64,000 nucleotides of DNA. Origin: Desulfobacteraceae bacterium. Its GTDB lineage: Bacteria; Desulfobacterota; Desulfobacteria; Desulfobacterales; SURF-7. The stretch lies in contig QZKS01000028.1 of the NCBI GenBank assembly GCA_003599865.1, forward strand, positions 1-64,000, given 5' to 3'. The position numbers were made by a program, and so were the translations under genes. The notes under the pieces are model-generated. The model saw only the letters and a program-made list of their open reading frames with translations. It had not been told where the DNA came from and did no database searches. This document shows, piece after piece, positions 25,301 through 34,569 of the stretch (the stretch's first letter is position 1; every line of letters starts with the position of its first letter).

Positions 25301-26419
25301 ATGAAAATCAGAATCTTCTTATTGTTGACAACATTGTTTATCGCTATTTTTGGAGCATACCATATAAAATCCATAACCCATGCGGAGTCCAATAAAATGA
25401 ATACCCATATTACAGGAACCAAAATCGAGACAGCAACATTTTCCGGGGGTTGTTTCTGGTGTTCGGAATCCGATTTTGAAAAAGCAGAAGGCGTTATCAG
25501 TGTCATTTCCGGTTTTACCGGTGGAACGGAAAAAAATCCCTCATACAAGGATGTGTCTTCCGGCAAGACATCCCATCTGGAAGCCGTGCAGATCCGATAT
25601 GATGCGGACAGGATTACCTATAGAGAGCTATTGGAACTATTCTGGAAACATATTGATCCGACCGATCCGGGAGGCCAGTTTGTAGACCGGGGTTCCCAAT
25701 ACCGGTCAGCCATTTTCTATCACTCCCAGATGCAGCGCCAACTTGCCGAAGAATCCAGAAAGGCACTGGAGGATTCCGGTGTTTTTGATCAACCGCTCGT
25801 AACGGAAATCCTCCCGTACACGGCCTTTTATGAGGCAGAAGATTATCATCAGGACTATTACAAAAAAAATCCGTTGCGATATCAATTTTACCGATATCGA
25901 TCCGGAAGGGATCAGTTTCTGGAAGCCGTATGGAAAGATCGGAAAACAACCCTGCCAAAAGCTGCCGAATCCGGCACATCAAAATATTCAAAACCGGATG
26001 ATGATACAATCCGGAAAAAACTGTCTCCTCTCGAATACGAAGTAACCCGGAAGAACGGAACGGAACCGCCTTTTGACAACGCTTACTGGGACAACCGGAA
26101 AGAAGGGATCTATGTTGACATTGTTTCCGGCGAACCGCTCTTCAGCTCCAAAGACCAATTTAAATCCGGAACCGGATGGCCCAGTTTTACCCGGCCCATT
26201 GAGGCAGGGAATATTATCGAAATCGAAGACAAATCCCTTTTCATGGTTCGGACCGAAGTCAGAAGCAGGCACGGAGACTCCCATCTGGGACATGTATTTA
26301 CAGACGGCCCGGCACCAACCGGACTTCGCTACTGCATCAATTCGGCTTCCCTGAGGTTCATACCCAGAGAAAATATGGCTGAAGAAGGTTATGGAGAATA
26401 TGTAAATCTATTGAAATAA
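25301..26419 (+). CDS. msrAB: Bifunctional methionine sulfoxide reductase MsrA-MsrB, exported
   Basis: A 372-aa fusion that repairs both diastereomers of methionine sulfoxide. The N-terminus ([21 protein letters not shown]) is a signal sequence or anchor, so it probably acts in the periplasm. The MsrA domain (about 44-195) has the GCFWC variant with C51 catalytic and C54. The MsrB domain (about 225-365) has SGTGWPSF and the catalytic [11 protein letters not shown] (C345); the two CxxC zinc pairs are absent. It precedes a ferritin-like/receiver gene and tpx, consistent with an oxidative stress region. Confidence 0.92.
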   Translation: MKIRIFLLLTTLFIAIFGAYHIKSITHAESNKMNTHITGTKIETATFSGGCFWCSESDFEKAEGVISVISGFTGGTEKNPSYKDVSSGKTSHLEAVQIRYDADRITYRELLELFWKHIDPTDPGGQFVDRGSQYRSAIFYHSQMQRQLAEESRKALEDSGVFDQPLVTEILPYTAFYEAEDYHQDYYKKNPLRYQFYRYRSGRDQFLEAVWKDRKTTLPKAAESGTSKYSKPDDDTIRKKLSPLEYEVTRKNGTEPPFDNAYWDNRKEGIYVDIVSGEPLFSSKDQFKSGTGWPSFTRPIEAGNIIEIEDKSLFMVRTEVRSRHGDSHLGHVFTDGPAPTGLRYCINSASLRFIPRENMAEEGYGEYVNLLK

Positions 26420-26549
26420 ACCGTATCTTGAAGTATGTGATACAAACATCAACAGAAGATCAACCGGACGACAGACTTGCCAATCATGAAGTGATGTTGT
26501 CAGGCTGCTGAAAAAATCATTTTCTTTGAAAAATGAGAAAGGAGGTCCC

Positions 26550-26786
26550 ATGAACCAAAATCCGGACCGGCCCCCCAAAATACTGCTGGATCTTCAAAAG
26601 CTGAATGAATTGAATTCGATGGGTTATGCCGGAAAATTCTGTCTGGGCGATACGGTCGTAATTGCCTGCGGCGGACCCAGCGGCTGCCCGAAATATATCC
26701 TGGAACGGGATGCGATATATGATAAGAAAACAAATACGTATTGGAAACGGGATGAATACGAAGGAGGGACGAGGACAATTTCATGA
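26550..26786 (+). CDS. Small hypothetical protein coupled to ferritin-like/receiver gene
   Basis: The AAAGGAGG before ATG 26550 sets the start; the product has 78 aa. It begins MNQNPDRPPKILLDLQKLNEL and contains GDTVVIACGGPSGCPKYIL, a beta-rich segment with two cysteines (CGGPSGC) that could be redox active or bind metal. Its stop overlaps the start of the next gene in ATGA, so the two are co-translated and probably act together. I do not recognise a family. Confidence 0.65.
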   Translation: MNQNPDRPPKILLDLQKLNELNSMGYAGKFCLGDTVVIACGGPSGCPKYILERDAIYDKKTNTYWKRDEYEGGTRTIS

Positions 26787-27673
26787 TCACAATCATAAAC
26801 TGGGTAAGAGAGATTGAAAATCTTGCACATGATGTATATCTCCGATCTGCGGAATTCTTCCGGGATGATGAAAAATTATCCGCTTTTCTGAATCATATCG
26901 CAGAAGATGAGGCGTGGCATTATCATGTCATGTCCAGCGCGTTGGAATACTGCAGGAACAGGCCTGTCGGCGTTCCCGAAATCGCTCCTGCCGTCACGAT
27001 CGACAGTGAAACGGATGACGGAATAAAGTCTGCCTTCCGGCAGATATCCGACAAGCTCTCGGCAGAGACACTCACGAAAGAGTTTCTGATCAACCAGATT
27101 CTGCTGACCGAATACTCGGAATGGAACGACATGTTTCAGTACGTTGTCAATACCTTGAAAAAAACCAAACGGGAGTTCCTGTACGCCGCTACGAGAATAC
27201 AGAATCACAAAAAATTCATTGAAGTTTTTCTCGAAAACATCCCCCATATGAATGGTGCTGCCGCCAATTTCAAAACGCTTCCCTCAATCTGGGAGGAAAA
27301 AATCCTCATTATCGAAGATGACGAAAGTTTAGCGCAACTGATCCAGGCCATCCTGGAAAAAGAGGGGAAAATCGACATTGCGTCAAATGGTGCGGAAGGC
27401 CTGCAAAAAATCAAGGAGAACTATTACAAACTGATCATCTCCGATTTTGATATGCCCGAAATGGATGGAATCGTCTGTTACACCCATGCAGCGGAAAGGT
27501 ACCCGAATATCCATGAACGGTTTCTGTTTTTTACGGGAAACCTGTCACCGGAAATCCGGTCTTTTCTGAATCAGAACCATCTGACATTCCTGAAAAAACC
27601 GGAACACATCAAAAAGATCCGGGAGCATGCCCTTCAAATCCTCCTGAAGCCGGATCGGAAAATGATCATCTGA
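26783..27673 (+). CDS. Ferritin-like domain fused to response regulator receiver domain
   Basis: A 296-aa two-domain protein. Residues 1-165 form four helices with acidic/histidine pairs (REIENLAHDVYL, HIAEDEAWHYHVM, ILLTEYSEWND, IQNHKKFIEVF), the arrangement of a diiron ferritin-like/DUF2202-type bundle. Residues 172-290 are a receiver domain: acidic pair D179-D180, phosphoacceptor D221 in SDFDMPEMDG, T251 and K272 in LKKP. There is no output domain, so it may sense oxygen or peroxide through the diiron site and act through phosphorylation-dependent protein contacts. No histidine kinase is encoded nearby. It overlaps the preceding small gene. Confidence 0.75.
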   Translation: MITIINWVREIENLAHDVYLRSAEFFRDDEKLSAFLNHIAEDEAWHYHVMSSALEYCRNRPVGVPEIAPAVTIDSETDDGIKSAFRQISDKLSAETLTKEFLINQILLTEYSEWNDMFQYVVNTLKKTKREFLYAATRIQNHKKFIEVFLENIPHMNGAAANFKTLPSIWEEKILIIEDDESLAQLIQAILEKEGKIDIASNGAEGLQKIKENYYKLIISDFDMPEMDGIVCYTHAAERYPNIHERFLFFTGNLSPEIRSFLNQNHLTFLKKPEHIKKIREHALQILLKPDRKMII

Positions 27674-27850
27674 TGTCCACTTTCAGTTGTCTTGACAGGC
27701 TTCTCCTTTATCACTATATTCAGATCACTCCGGATTGTGAAAAAGTAAAGATCTATCTTGTTTTTTTCGTCATATTTTTCATTATGTAAATATTGTCCGT
27801 TTGCCACGTTTGCATCGGGCAGCCAAAACAATTAAAAAGGGAGGTTCATT

Positions 27851-28453
27851 ATGGCAAAGCTGACAATTGGGGGAACCCCGTTCAAAACCAACGGAAATTT
27901 GCCTGTGATTGGAACGCAAGCTCCGGATTTCCTGCTGACCCGGACGGACCTCTCGGATACATCGCTGAAGGATTTCGCGGGGAAAAAAGCCGTACTCAAT
28001 ATATTCCCCAGTATAGACACGCCTGTGTGCTCTGCTTCCGTCAGGCGGTTTAATCAGGAAATCAGCAAATTCCCGGGTGCTGTCGTCCTCTGTGCATCGC
28101 TTGATCTGCCGTTTGCCCATTCCCGATTCTGTGAAACCGAAGGACTGAAAAATGTCATATCCGTGTCGGAAATGCGGACCAGGAAATTTGGTGATGATTA
28201 TGGTCTTCGAATGGTCGATGGCCCCCTTGCGGGATTGCTTGCCAGAGCAGTTGTGGTGATCAATGAAACCGGAAAGGTCATCTATTCAAAAATTGTCGAA
28301 GAACTGAAGCATGAACCCGATTATGAAGAAGTACTCTCTGTCCTGAAAACAGCCGGTGCCGATCATCTTGATGTATGTACGGTCTCCGAAACTGCGGAGC
28401 ATTCCAGGCCGGATGATTCCGACGAACCATGTGATGATGGCCGAGCAGGATGA
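27851..28453 (+). CDS. tpx: Thiol peroxidase (atypical 2-Cys peroxiredoxin)
   Basis: A Tpx-family peroxidase that reduces hydroperoxides with thioredoxin. The peroxidatic Cys is in SIDTPVCS (C60) and the resolving Cys in RFCETEGL (C94); KKAVLNIFPSID and LARAVVVINETGKV are family blocks. The core ends near residue 165, and about 30 extra residues (ending EHSRPDDSDEPCDDGRAG) form an acidic tail that is not usual for the family. The AAAGGGAGG ribosome binding site sets the start. fumC follows after 9 bp. Confidence 0.92.
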   Translation: MAKLTIGGTPFKTNGNLPVIGTQAPDFLLTRTDLSDTSLKDFAGKKAVLNIFPSIDTPVCSASVRRFNQEISKFPGAVVLCASLDLPFAHSRFCETEGLKNVISVSEMRTRKFGDDYGLRMVDGPLAGLLARAVVVINETGKVIYSKIVEELKHEPDYEEVLSVLKTAGADHLDVCTVSETAEHSRPDDSDEPCDDGRAG

Positions 28454-28462
28454 GGTAAAGGA

Positions 28463-29842
28463 ATGGGCAATAACCCGGTAAGGGAAGAAAGAGACTCTCT
28501 GGGAACCGTGCTGGTTCCGAAAGATGCGTATTATGGTGCCGGAACACAGCGGGCGATGGAGAACTTCCCCATCAGCGGAATGGGGATGCCCAAAGTATTT
28601 ATCCATACCCTTGCTTTGATCAAAAAATGTGCGGCCGCTGTAAACCGGGATTTGGGACTGATCGATCCCCAAATCGCCGGAGCCATTGAAAAAGCCGCAC
28701 AGGAAGTGATGGATGGAAATTTTGACGGCCAGTTTGCCGTGGATGTTTTCCAGACAGGCTCCGCCACTTCAACCAACATGAACATGAATGAAGTGCTCGC
28801 ATCCCGAGCCAATGAAATCATGACAGGAAAAAAGGGAGGGAAAGCGCCCGTACATCCCAATGATCATGTCAATTCAGGACAATCCAGTAATGATGTGATT
28901 CCGACCGCAATCCATATATCCGCCGCTGTCGGCATCCGGAAGGATTTAATCCCATCTCTTTCCCTTCTCGGACGGACGCTTACCCAAAAAGCAGATGAAT
29001 TTTCCGATGTATTGAAAATCGGAAGAACGCACCTCCAGGATGCGGTGCCCATATTCCTGGGACAGGAATTTTCCGGTTATGCCCGCCAGACAGAGCTTGG
29101 CATCAGCAGAGTCGAGTCTGCGGCCAGAGAACTGGAAGAACTTGCCCTGGGAGGGACTGCGGTAGGAAACGGCATCAACGCACGCCCGGAATTTGCCGCA
29201 AAAACAATCGGGCTGATATCGCAATATACCGGTATCCCGTTCAAGGAGGCGGTGAATCATTTTGAGGCCCAAAGCGCAAAAGATGCCATTGTCTCGGTAA
29301 GCGGGGCATTGAAAACACTCGCCGTCAGCCTGGTAAAAATCGCAAACGACATCCGCCTTCTCGGCTCAGGTCCGCGATGCGGCCTGGGAGAAATCATGCT
29401 GCCGTCAACCCAGCCGGGCTCCTCGATTATGCCGGGAAAGGTCAATCCTGTCATCCCGGAAGCGCTGATTCAGGCAGCCGCGCAAGTCATGGGTAATGAT
29501 ACGACATTGATGATTTGCGGTCAGGGCGGATATTTTGAACTCAACACAATGATGCCATTGATGGCCCACAATATTTTATACTCCATACGGCTGCTTTCTA
29601 CTTCGACCCGGGTTTTTGCTGAAAAATGTGTAAGCGGCATCGTCGCAGACCGTGCCGCATGCAATGCGTATGTTGAAAGGAGCCTGGCACTTGTGACCTA
29701 TCTGGTGCCGGAAATCGGATATGATCGGTCTGCGGAAATTGCGAAAATTGCTTTTGAAACCGGCAGAACCATCAGAGAGGTAGTGATTGAAAAAAAGCTT
29801 TTCTCCGATGATCAATGCAACGAAATTTTTAAAAATATTTAG
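28463..29842 (+). CDS. fumC: Class II fumarate hydratase
   Basis: A 459-aa member of the fumarase/aspartase superfamily, interconverting fumarate and malate without an Fe-S cluster. It has the signature GSSIMPGKVNP, the active-site block SGQSSNDVIPTAIH, and TGSATSTNMNMNEVLA. The continuation VNPVIPEAL shares features with aspartases, so a minor chance of aspartate ammonia-lyase remains; GTAVGNGINARPEF and LASGP-like LLGSGPRCGLGEI favour fumarase. The oxygen-stable class II enzyme fits its position behind tpx. Confidence 0.85.
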   Translation: MGNNPVREERDSLGTVLVPKDAYYGAGTQRAMENFPISGMGMPKVFIHTLALIKKCAAAVNRDLGLIDPQIAGAIEKAAQEVMDGNFDGQFAVDVFQTGSATSTNMNMNEVLASRANEIMTGKKGGKAPVHPNDHVNSGQSSNDVIPTAIHISAAVGIRKDLIPSLSLLGRTLTQKADEFSDVLKIGRTHLQDAVPIFLGQEFSGYARQTELGISRVESAARELEELALGGTAVGNGINARPEFAAKTIGLISQYTGIPFKEAVNHFEAQSAKDAIVSVSGALKTLAVSLVKIANDIRLLGSGPRCGLGEIMLPSTQPGSSIMPGKVNPVIPEALIQAAAQVMGNDTTLMICGQGGYFELNTMMPLMAHNILYSIRLLSTSTRVFAEKCVSGIVADRAACNAYVERSLALVTYLVPEIGYDRSAEIAKIAFETGRTIREVVIEKKLFSDDQCNEIFKNI

Positions 29843-29901
29843 ACCGAGAGAGATAACAGCCGTCCTATCCGGTAATGGCTGATTCTTTCTCAGCGCAATA
29901 A

Positions 29902-30825
29902 ATGGAACCGATAAAAATGAAATTTAAAAATTTAAAAATTCTGATCACCGGCGGGACCGGATTTGTGGGAAGCGCGCTGTCAAGATCCCTGCTCGAAAAA
30001 AATCATCAGGTGTCTGCCATCGGGACATCTCCGAGTCATCCGCTTGCCGATCAGGAAAACTTTCACTATGTATCGGCGGATACGACACAAAAAGGGAAAT
30101 GGCAGGATCTGGTTCCGGAATCCGATGTCATCATCAATCTTGCCGGACGGAATATTTTTCATTACTGGACAAAGGCCTACAAGAATCAGATATACGAAAC
30201 CAGGGTACGCACAACCCGAAATCTGGTAGATGCCCTGCCCGGGCAAAATGAAGTGACATTATGCAGTGCATCGGCAGCCGGCTATTATGGTAACAGGTCG
30301 GATCAGATTCTGACGGAAAACACCGAACCGGGCAGTGACTTTCTTGCAACGGTATGTGTTGACTGGGAAAAAGAAGCATTTCAGGCGGAAATAAAAGGTT
30401 CCAGGGTTATTACGATGAGATTTGGAGTTGTCCTTGGGCCAGGCGGCGGTGCTCTCCAGAAAATGGTTCCTGCATACAAAATGTTTGTCGGCGGCCCCCT
30501 TGGAGACGGTGAACAATGGTTCCCCTGGATTCATATCCAGGATCTTATGGCAGCTGTTTCGTTTATCATCCACAAACCGGAAATCCATGGCCCTGTCAAT
30601 TTCACTGCTCCCGGGACGATCCAGAACCATATGTTTGCAAAAGCACTGGCACGTGCGCTGAAAAGACCTTCTTTTTTCAAGACTCCGGCATTTCTGATTA
30701 AAACGGTTATGGGAGAGCTGGGCGAATCGTTTCTGTCAAGCCAGAAAGCCATACCGGAAAAACTCGGCAAACATGGTTTCCATTTTACCTATCCCAATAT
30801 CAGCGCTGCCTTGTCAACCATATGA
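29902..30825 (+). CDS. TIGR01777 family epimerase-like protein
   Basis: An extended SDR of 307 aa (302 if the second ATG at 29917 is used). It has the NAD(P) motif ILITGGTGFVGSALSRSLL, VIINLAGRNIF, CSASAAGYYGN and the WFPWIHIQDL segment that marks the TIGR01777/YfcH group. The substrate is unknown. The start is not strongly supported: ATG at 29902 lacks a good ribosome binding site, and 29917 has a GGAA 9 nt upstream. A terminator follows the stop codon. Confidence 0.85.
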   Translation: MEPIKMKFKNLKILITGGTGFVGSALSRSLLEKNHQVSAIGTSPSHPLADQENFHYVSADTTQKGKWQDLVPESDVIINLAGRNIFHYWTKAYKNQIYETRVRTTRNLVDALPGQNEVTLCSASAAGYYGNRSDQILTENTEPGSDFLATVCVDWEKEAFQAEIKGSRVITMRFGVVLGPGGGALQKMVPAYKMFVGGPLGDGEQWFPWIHIQDLMAAVSFIIHKPEIHGPVNFTAPGTIQNHMFAKALARALKRPSFFKTPAFLIKTVMGELGESFLSSQKAIPEKLGKHGFHFTYPNISAALSTI

Positions 30826-30827
30826 TC

Positions 30828-30860
30828 AACCGGACTGGTATAGGAGAATTTCCGGTTTTT
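30828..30860. terminator. Terminator after the epimerase gene
   Basis: AACCGGA (30828-30834) pairs with TCCGGTT (30851-30857), loop 16 nt, followed by a T-run on the plus strand. It overlaps the last codon of the convergent PilZ gene. Confidence 0.6.
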
Positions 30861-32946
30861 ATTTCTTAACCAGAAATTCCAGATGGTTTAAAAACCGATC
30901 GGAGCACTCTGTATTCAGTATCCAGAGATCATACTGCCTGGCAAGACGAATGGCATTTTCACTTGCATAAGAAGCCGGAAACAGCAGAACCGGAATTTCA
31001 CGCTGTCTTATTTTTCGCAAAATCTGGGAGAGCAGTGAAGAAAGGATCTCCTGAGGCAGGTATTCCTGATCCAGAACAAATACCTTTACACAGTTCGTCA
31101 TATCAGACAGGTTCAGGCCCACATCAGACAGGTTGAGAAGCACAACCGCTTTCAGCGTGTCATGTTTTTTGATGGAGAAAAGATATTTTCCCCTCTTTAG
31201 TCCCAGCTTCTCATATTCATCGGACAACTGCCTGCTTTCAGCCGTAATGGGAAGCAAATCAAGGGCTTTGAGCATCAAGCCTTCTGATGATGCACGATAT
31301 GAATTTTTCAGTTCAATCAGGTCCTGCGGCAGGGTTTTGACCATGCTCCATGGGTGACTTAGTCTGGGTTTGTCAAATGTGTCGATCTGGTAGCGAAAAT
31401 AAGCAAAGGAATCCAGGGAACACATCCGGAGGTCGCCGATCTTTTGTGCGCTGCCGCCAAAGACAAGATTGCTGAACTTGTTTTCCCGATCAAAATAGTT
31501 CAGCACGTAATCCATGTGAAGGGAAGAAAACCGGTGTGAATCATGAACAAAACGGGCCACCTGATTCAGGACACCCAGCCGTGCTTCAATGATCGGAGAA
31601 CCGGTTGCCTCATGATGAATCAGCCATGAATTCTCATAGAATCTCACCATGGCCATATGGCCTTTGATCGTGCTGTCTGTCTGATAAATAAAATGTCTGG
31701 CGAGATCAGGGTTGCAATCATACAGTTTTTTATAGCTTTCCCTGATTCTGTCCTTTTCCGCCCGGATCGAGGTATACCGTTCCGGTTTAATCATGCCTGT
31801 TTTAAAAAAGAACCTCCATGCCGCCTCAATGTCAACCTTGTTATCGATATAGGCATGGTCGTTCTCCACCTGACTCAGAATCGAGAGCAGTTTCATATGA
31901 TCCGACGGACTGATGTCAATGATGGCAAGACCGCACTTCACCACATTGCCGATCTTGTCTTTCCCGGAAAGCTTTCGGTATACAACCTGCGAACTGCAAT
32001 ATATTACAAGACCTCCGGCAAAACTCACTTCCAGATTCGGAATCATCATGCCGGTCAACAAAAGGGAATTTTCTTCAGACTCTTCGACGCCGAAACCGGA
32101 TCCGGAAATATCAAACACCTTCCTGTGAATCTTTTCGCCGGTGAACGGGTGCTGAAAGCGGATACCGGGTGTGGGAACCAGCGAATGTCGTTGGCTTCGA
32201 TATGCATTGGGTTTAAACCTTTGGATCTGATGATTGACCGGTTCAAGAATATAACTTCGATCCCGGTGGTTACCGGTTTGCTTTAAAATTTTGCACTCAC
32301 CCGAATACAATGTATCGGTTTCCGAGGACAGAATGATATTCACACGGGAATCCGGATTGATCCCCAAAGTTGTGTGTTGTGAAACCTCTGATATTTTTGC
32401 TTTCATGGTAATGGGAGAAAATTCGGTTAAACTTCCTTCATGAATAGAGCCTTCCTGAATAATCTGAACCTTCACATTGTTGCAGGAATATCTCCTGACT
32501 TTTCGTTTCCCGATTTCCGTATAGGTATCCGGCAGGGTAAAGCTGATTTCATGCTGATCCATGCTGATCACTTCCGGAACCACACACAACAGGTTATTCT
32601 CATCGGTAACCAGAAGATTCTGAAAACGGTAGGTTTTTAAAATTTGCTGTACCCCGGCTGTATTGGACCAGGTACAGTCCAGGCGACTGCCGTGGCAAAT
32701 TTTTGTAAACAGATTGCGCCGGATGGAACGATTGAATTTTACGTGTTTAAAAACAGCCAGTATCGTACTTCCCTGAAAATTGATATAGTTCAGAATATCT
32801 ACCAGCTGTTCCCGGGAACCGACATTCCGTTTTGCGGTCTTATCCACCTTTGACTTTGATCGAACAAGGTGAAACAGTTTTTCTGATTTTGAATTCGCTG
32901 AATTGACCGGCCGATAGATTGTATGTTTTTTTGTAATCGATTCCAT
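30859..32946 (-). CDS. Large PilZ-domain protein with acyltransferase-like C-terminus
   Basis: A 695-aa cytoplasmic protein. The N-terminal ~230 residues resemble a YcgR-like flagellar brake fold (a beta-rich stretch around ILAVFKHVKFN...LLVTDENNLLCVV with KRKVRRYSCNNVKV). A PilZ domain follows at about 245-345, with the RSQRH arginine motif and DISGSG (DxSxxG), the c-di-GMP contacts. Beyond residue ~380 the segments GHMAMVRFYENSWLIHHEATG and LHMDYVLNYFDREN look like a GNAT-type acyltransferase fold, and there is a further ~130-residue C-terminal domain. This implies c-di-GMP-controlled enzymatic output. It stands alone, so the target is unknown. Confidence 0.6.
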   Translation of the reverse strand: MESITKKHTIYRPVNSANSKSEKLFHLVRSKSKVDKTAKRNVGSREQLVDILNYINFQGSTILAVFKHVKFNRSIRRNLFTKICHGSRLDCTWSNTAGVQQILKTYRFQNLLVTDENNLLCVVPEVISMDQHEISFTLPDTYTEIGKRKVRRYSCNNVKVQIIQEGSIHEGSLTEFSPITMKAKISEVSQHTTLGINPDSRVNIILSSETDTLYSGECKILKQTGNHRDRSYILEPVNHQIQRFKPNAYRSQRHSLVPTPGIRFQHPFTGEKIHRKVFDISGSGFGVEESEENSLLLTGMMIPNLEVSFAGGLVIYCSSQVVYRKLSGKDKIGNVVKCGLAIIDISPSDHMKLLSILSQVENDHAYIDNKVDIEAAWRFFFKTGMIKPERYTSIRAEKDRIRESYKKLYDCNPDLARHFIYQTDSTIKGHMAMVRFYENSWLIHHEATGSPIIEARLGVLNQVARFVHDSHRFSSLHMDYVLNYFDRENKFSNLVFGGSAQKIGDLRMCSLDSFAYFRYQIDTFDKPRLSHPWSMVKTLPQDLIELKNSYRASSEGLMLKALDLLPITAESRQLSDEYEKLGLKRGKYLFSIKKHDTLKAVVLLNLSDVGLNLSDMTNCVKVFVLDQEYLPQEILSSLLSQILRKIRQREIPVLLFPASYASENAIRLARQYDLWILNTECSDRFLNHLEFLVKK

Positions 32947-33353
32947 TTGCGCCCATCACCATTTCTGAAAAATAAAAGATTTATTACGGAAATCACAAAC
33001 CAAATCATATCGTTCACGTGTGTTTTGCAAATATTATACCCAAATAATCAAAATTAATTTATCTTTAAATTTCAATAAATTAATTAAAATACTTGATCCG
33101 GTTTCCTTACCGGATATGAAGTATATGTAAGGATATTATGAAAAATATCCTATAATTATCCTGATTGCATCGGCCCAAAGCAAACCTATGAATCATGCAC
33201 GGCGCATGGACCGGCTCCCGATAATCTGTTATGGTATTTTTTTCAATATTCTGTATCTGTTATTTCTGAACCGACCGGTTATAAAAGACATACTGGAAAC
33301 CTTCATTATTCCGGTTTAGTGCAATTTATTTTTTTTTGGGGAGGGCCGCAACA
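32947..33353. other. AT-rich intergenic region
   Basis: About 400 bp between the divergent PilZ and aminotransferase genes; a promoter region for both is expected. It contains runs such as AATTAATTTATCTTTAAATT and a short hairpin GGATATT/AATATCC near 33134. A 43-codon frame at 33188-33319 has no ribosome binding site. I see no gene. Confidence 0.4.
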
Positions 33354-34553
33354 ATGGATTATCTTTCACTTCTGTCGGAAAGGACAAAACGAATCAGCGT
33401 CAGCGCCATAAGAGAAATCCTGAAAGCCGCTTCCAGACCGGGGATGATCTCTCTTGCCGGAGGCATCCCTGCACCGGAAAGTTTTCCCATTGAAATCATC
33501 GGCAAACTGTCGGATAAAGTAATCCAAACCTATGGCCCATCCGCATTTCAATACGATCTGACCGAAGGGTTTCCGCCGCTGCGGAAGGTTCTTTGCACAC
33601 ACCTGTCCAGCAAAGATATTTTCGTTACACCGGATGAAATACTGATTACAAGCGGTTCCCAGGGTGCGCTGGACGCCATCGGAAAAATCCTGATCTCACC
33701 AGGAGATGTGGTGGCTGTTGAAGCACCGACCTATCTGGGGGCAATACAGGCGTTTAACCCATACGAACCGCATTATATCAACCTGGAAACAGATGATGAC
33801 GGTCTGATCCCGTCTTCTCTTGAAAAAGCCCTCTCATCACATCGTGTTAAATTTATCTATCTGGTTCCGACTTTTCAGAATCCGACAGGAAGAACCATTT
33901 CTTTGGAACGTCGCAGGGAAATCGCCTCCATCATCATCAGACACAATGTGCTTCTGGTAGAAGACGACCCATACGGAGATCTTCGGTATCGCGGCAAAGC
34001 CATTCCCAGCATCAAAACCATGGCGCCTGACCATATCATCTATCTCAGCACTCTGTCCAAAGTCTTTGCTCCGGGACTGAGAATCGGCTTTTGCCTGGCT
34101 CCGGAGATGATTCAAAAATGGCTCGTGATTGCAAAGCAGGGAGTCGACCTTCACACAAGCACATTTAACCAGGCTCTGGCAGCGGAATATATTGCAGGAA
34201 ACTACCTGGAAAAAACCGTTCCGAAAATTATCCGGATTTATCAGCCCCGACTTGATAAAATGCTGGATGCCCTTGATCGTTATTTTCCGAAAGAGTTTTA
34301 CTGGTCCAGACCGGATGGCGGGATGTTTATCTGGGCGGAAGGACCGGAAGGGATGGATATGCAATCCATTTATCAGGAATCCTTGCGGCAGAATGTCACC
34401 TTTGTTCCGGGCCGGTACTTCTATACTGCCAAAGGACAAGGAATGGCGACCATGCGTCTGAACTTTACCATGGCGGGGGAAGCGGCGATTGATGATTCCA
34501 TTAAAACCATTGCTGCAATACTTAAAAAAAGGATACAGGGCAAGGCTGCCTGA
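33354..34553 (+). CDS. PLP-dependent aminotransferase (class I/II, LysN/KAT II-like)
   Basis: The start at ATG 33354 follows GGGGAGGG and yields 399 aa. The opening RTKRISVSAIREILKAASRPGMISLAGGIPAPESFP is typical of the 2-aminoadipate/aromatic aminotransferase subgroup related to MocR C-terminal domains. SQGALDAIGKIL, VPTFQNPTGRT and the PLP lysine in YLSTLSKVFAPGLRIGF are present. It transfers amino groups between an amino acid and a 2-oxoacid; the amino acid substrate is not evident from sequence. Confidence 0.9.
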   Translation: MDYLSLLSERTKRISVSAIREILKAASRPGMISLAGGIPAPESFPIEIIGKLSDKVIQTYGPSAFQYDLTEGFPPLRKVLCTHLSSKDIFVTPDEILITSGSQGALDAIGKILISPGDVVAVEAPTYLGAIQAFNPYEPHYINLETDDDGLIPSSLEKALSSHRVKFIYLVPTFQNPTGRTISLERRREIASIIIRHNVLLVEDDPYGDLRYRGKAIPSIKTMAPDHIIYLSTLSKVFAPGLRIGFCLAPEMIQKWLVIAKQGVDLHTSTFNQALAAEYIAGNYLEKTVPKIIRIYQPRLDKMLDALDRYFPKEFYWSRPDGGMFIWAEGPEGMDMQSIYQESLRQNVTFVPGRYFYTAKGQGMATMRLNFTMAGEAAIDDSIKTIAAILKKRIQGKAA

Positions 34554-34569
34554 TTCATAATCGAAACCA

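Noticed and set aside
33010-33025. GTTCACGTG resembling half of a parS site
   Set aside because: Only the left half matches the TGTTTCACGTGAAACA consensus.
33188-33319. 43-codon hydrophobic frame upstream of the aminotransferase
   Set aside because: No ribosome binding site; AT-rich DNA readily gives such frames.
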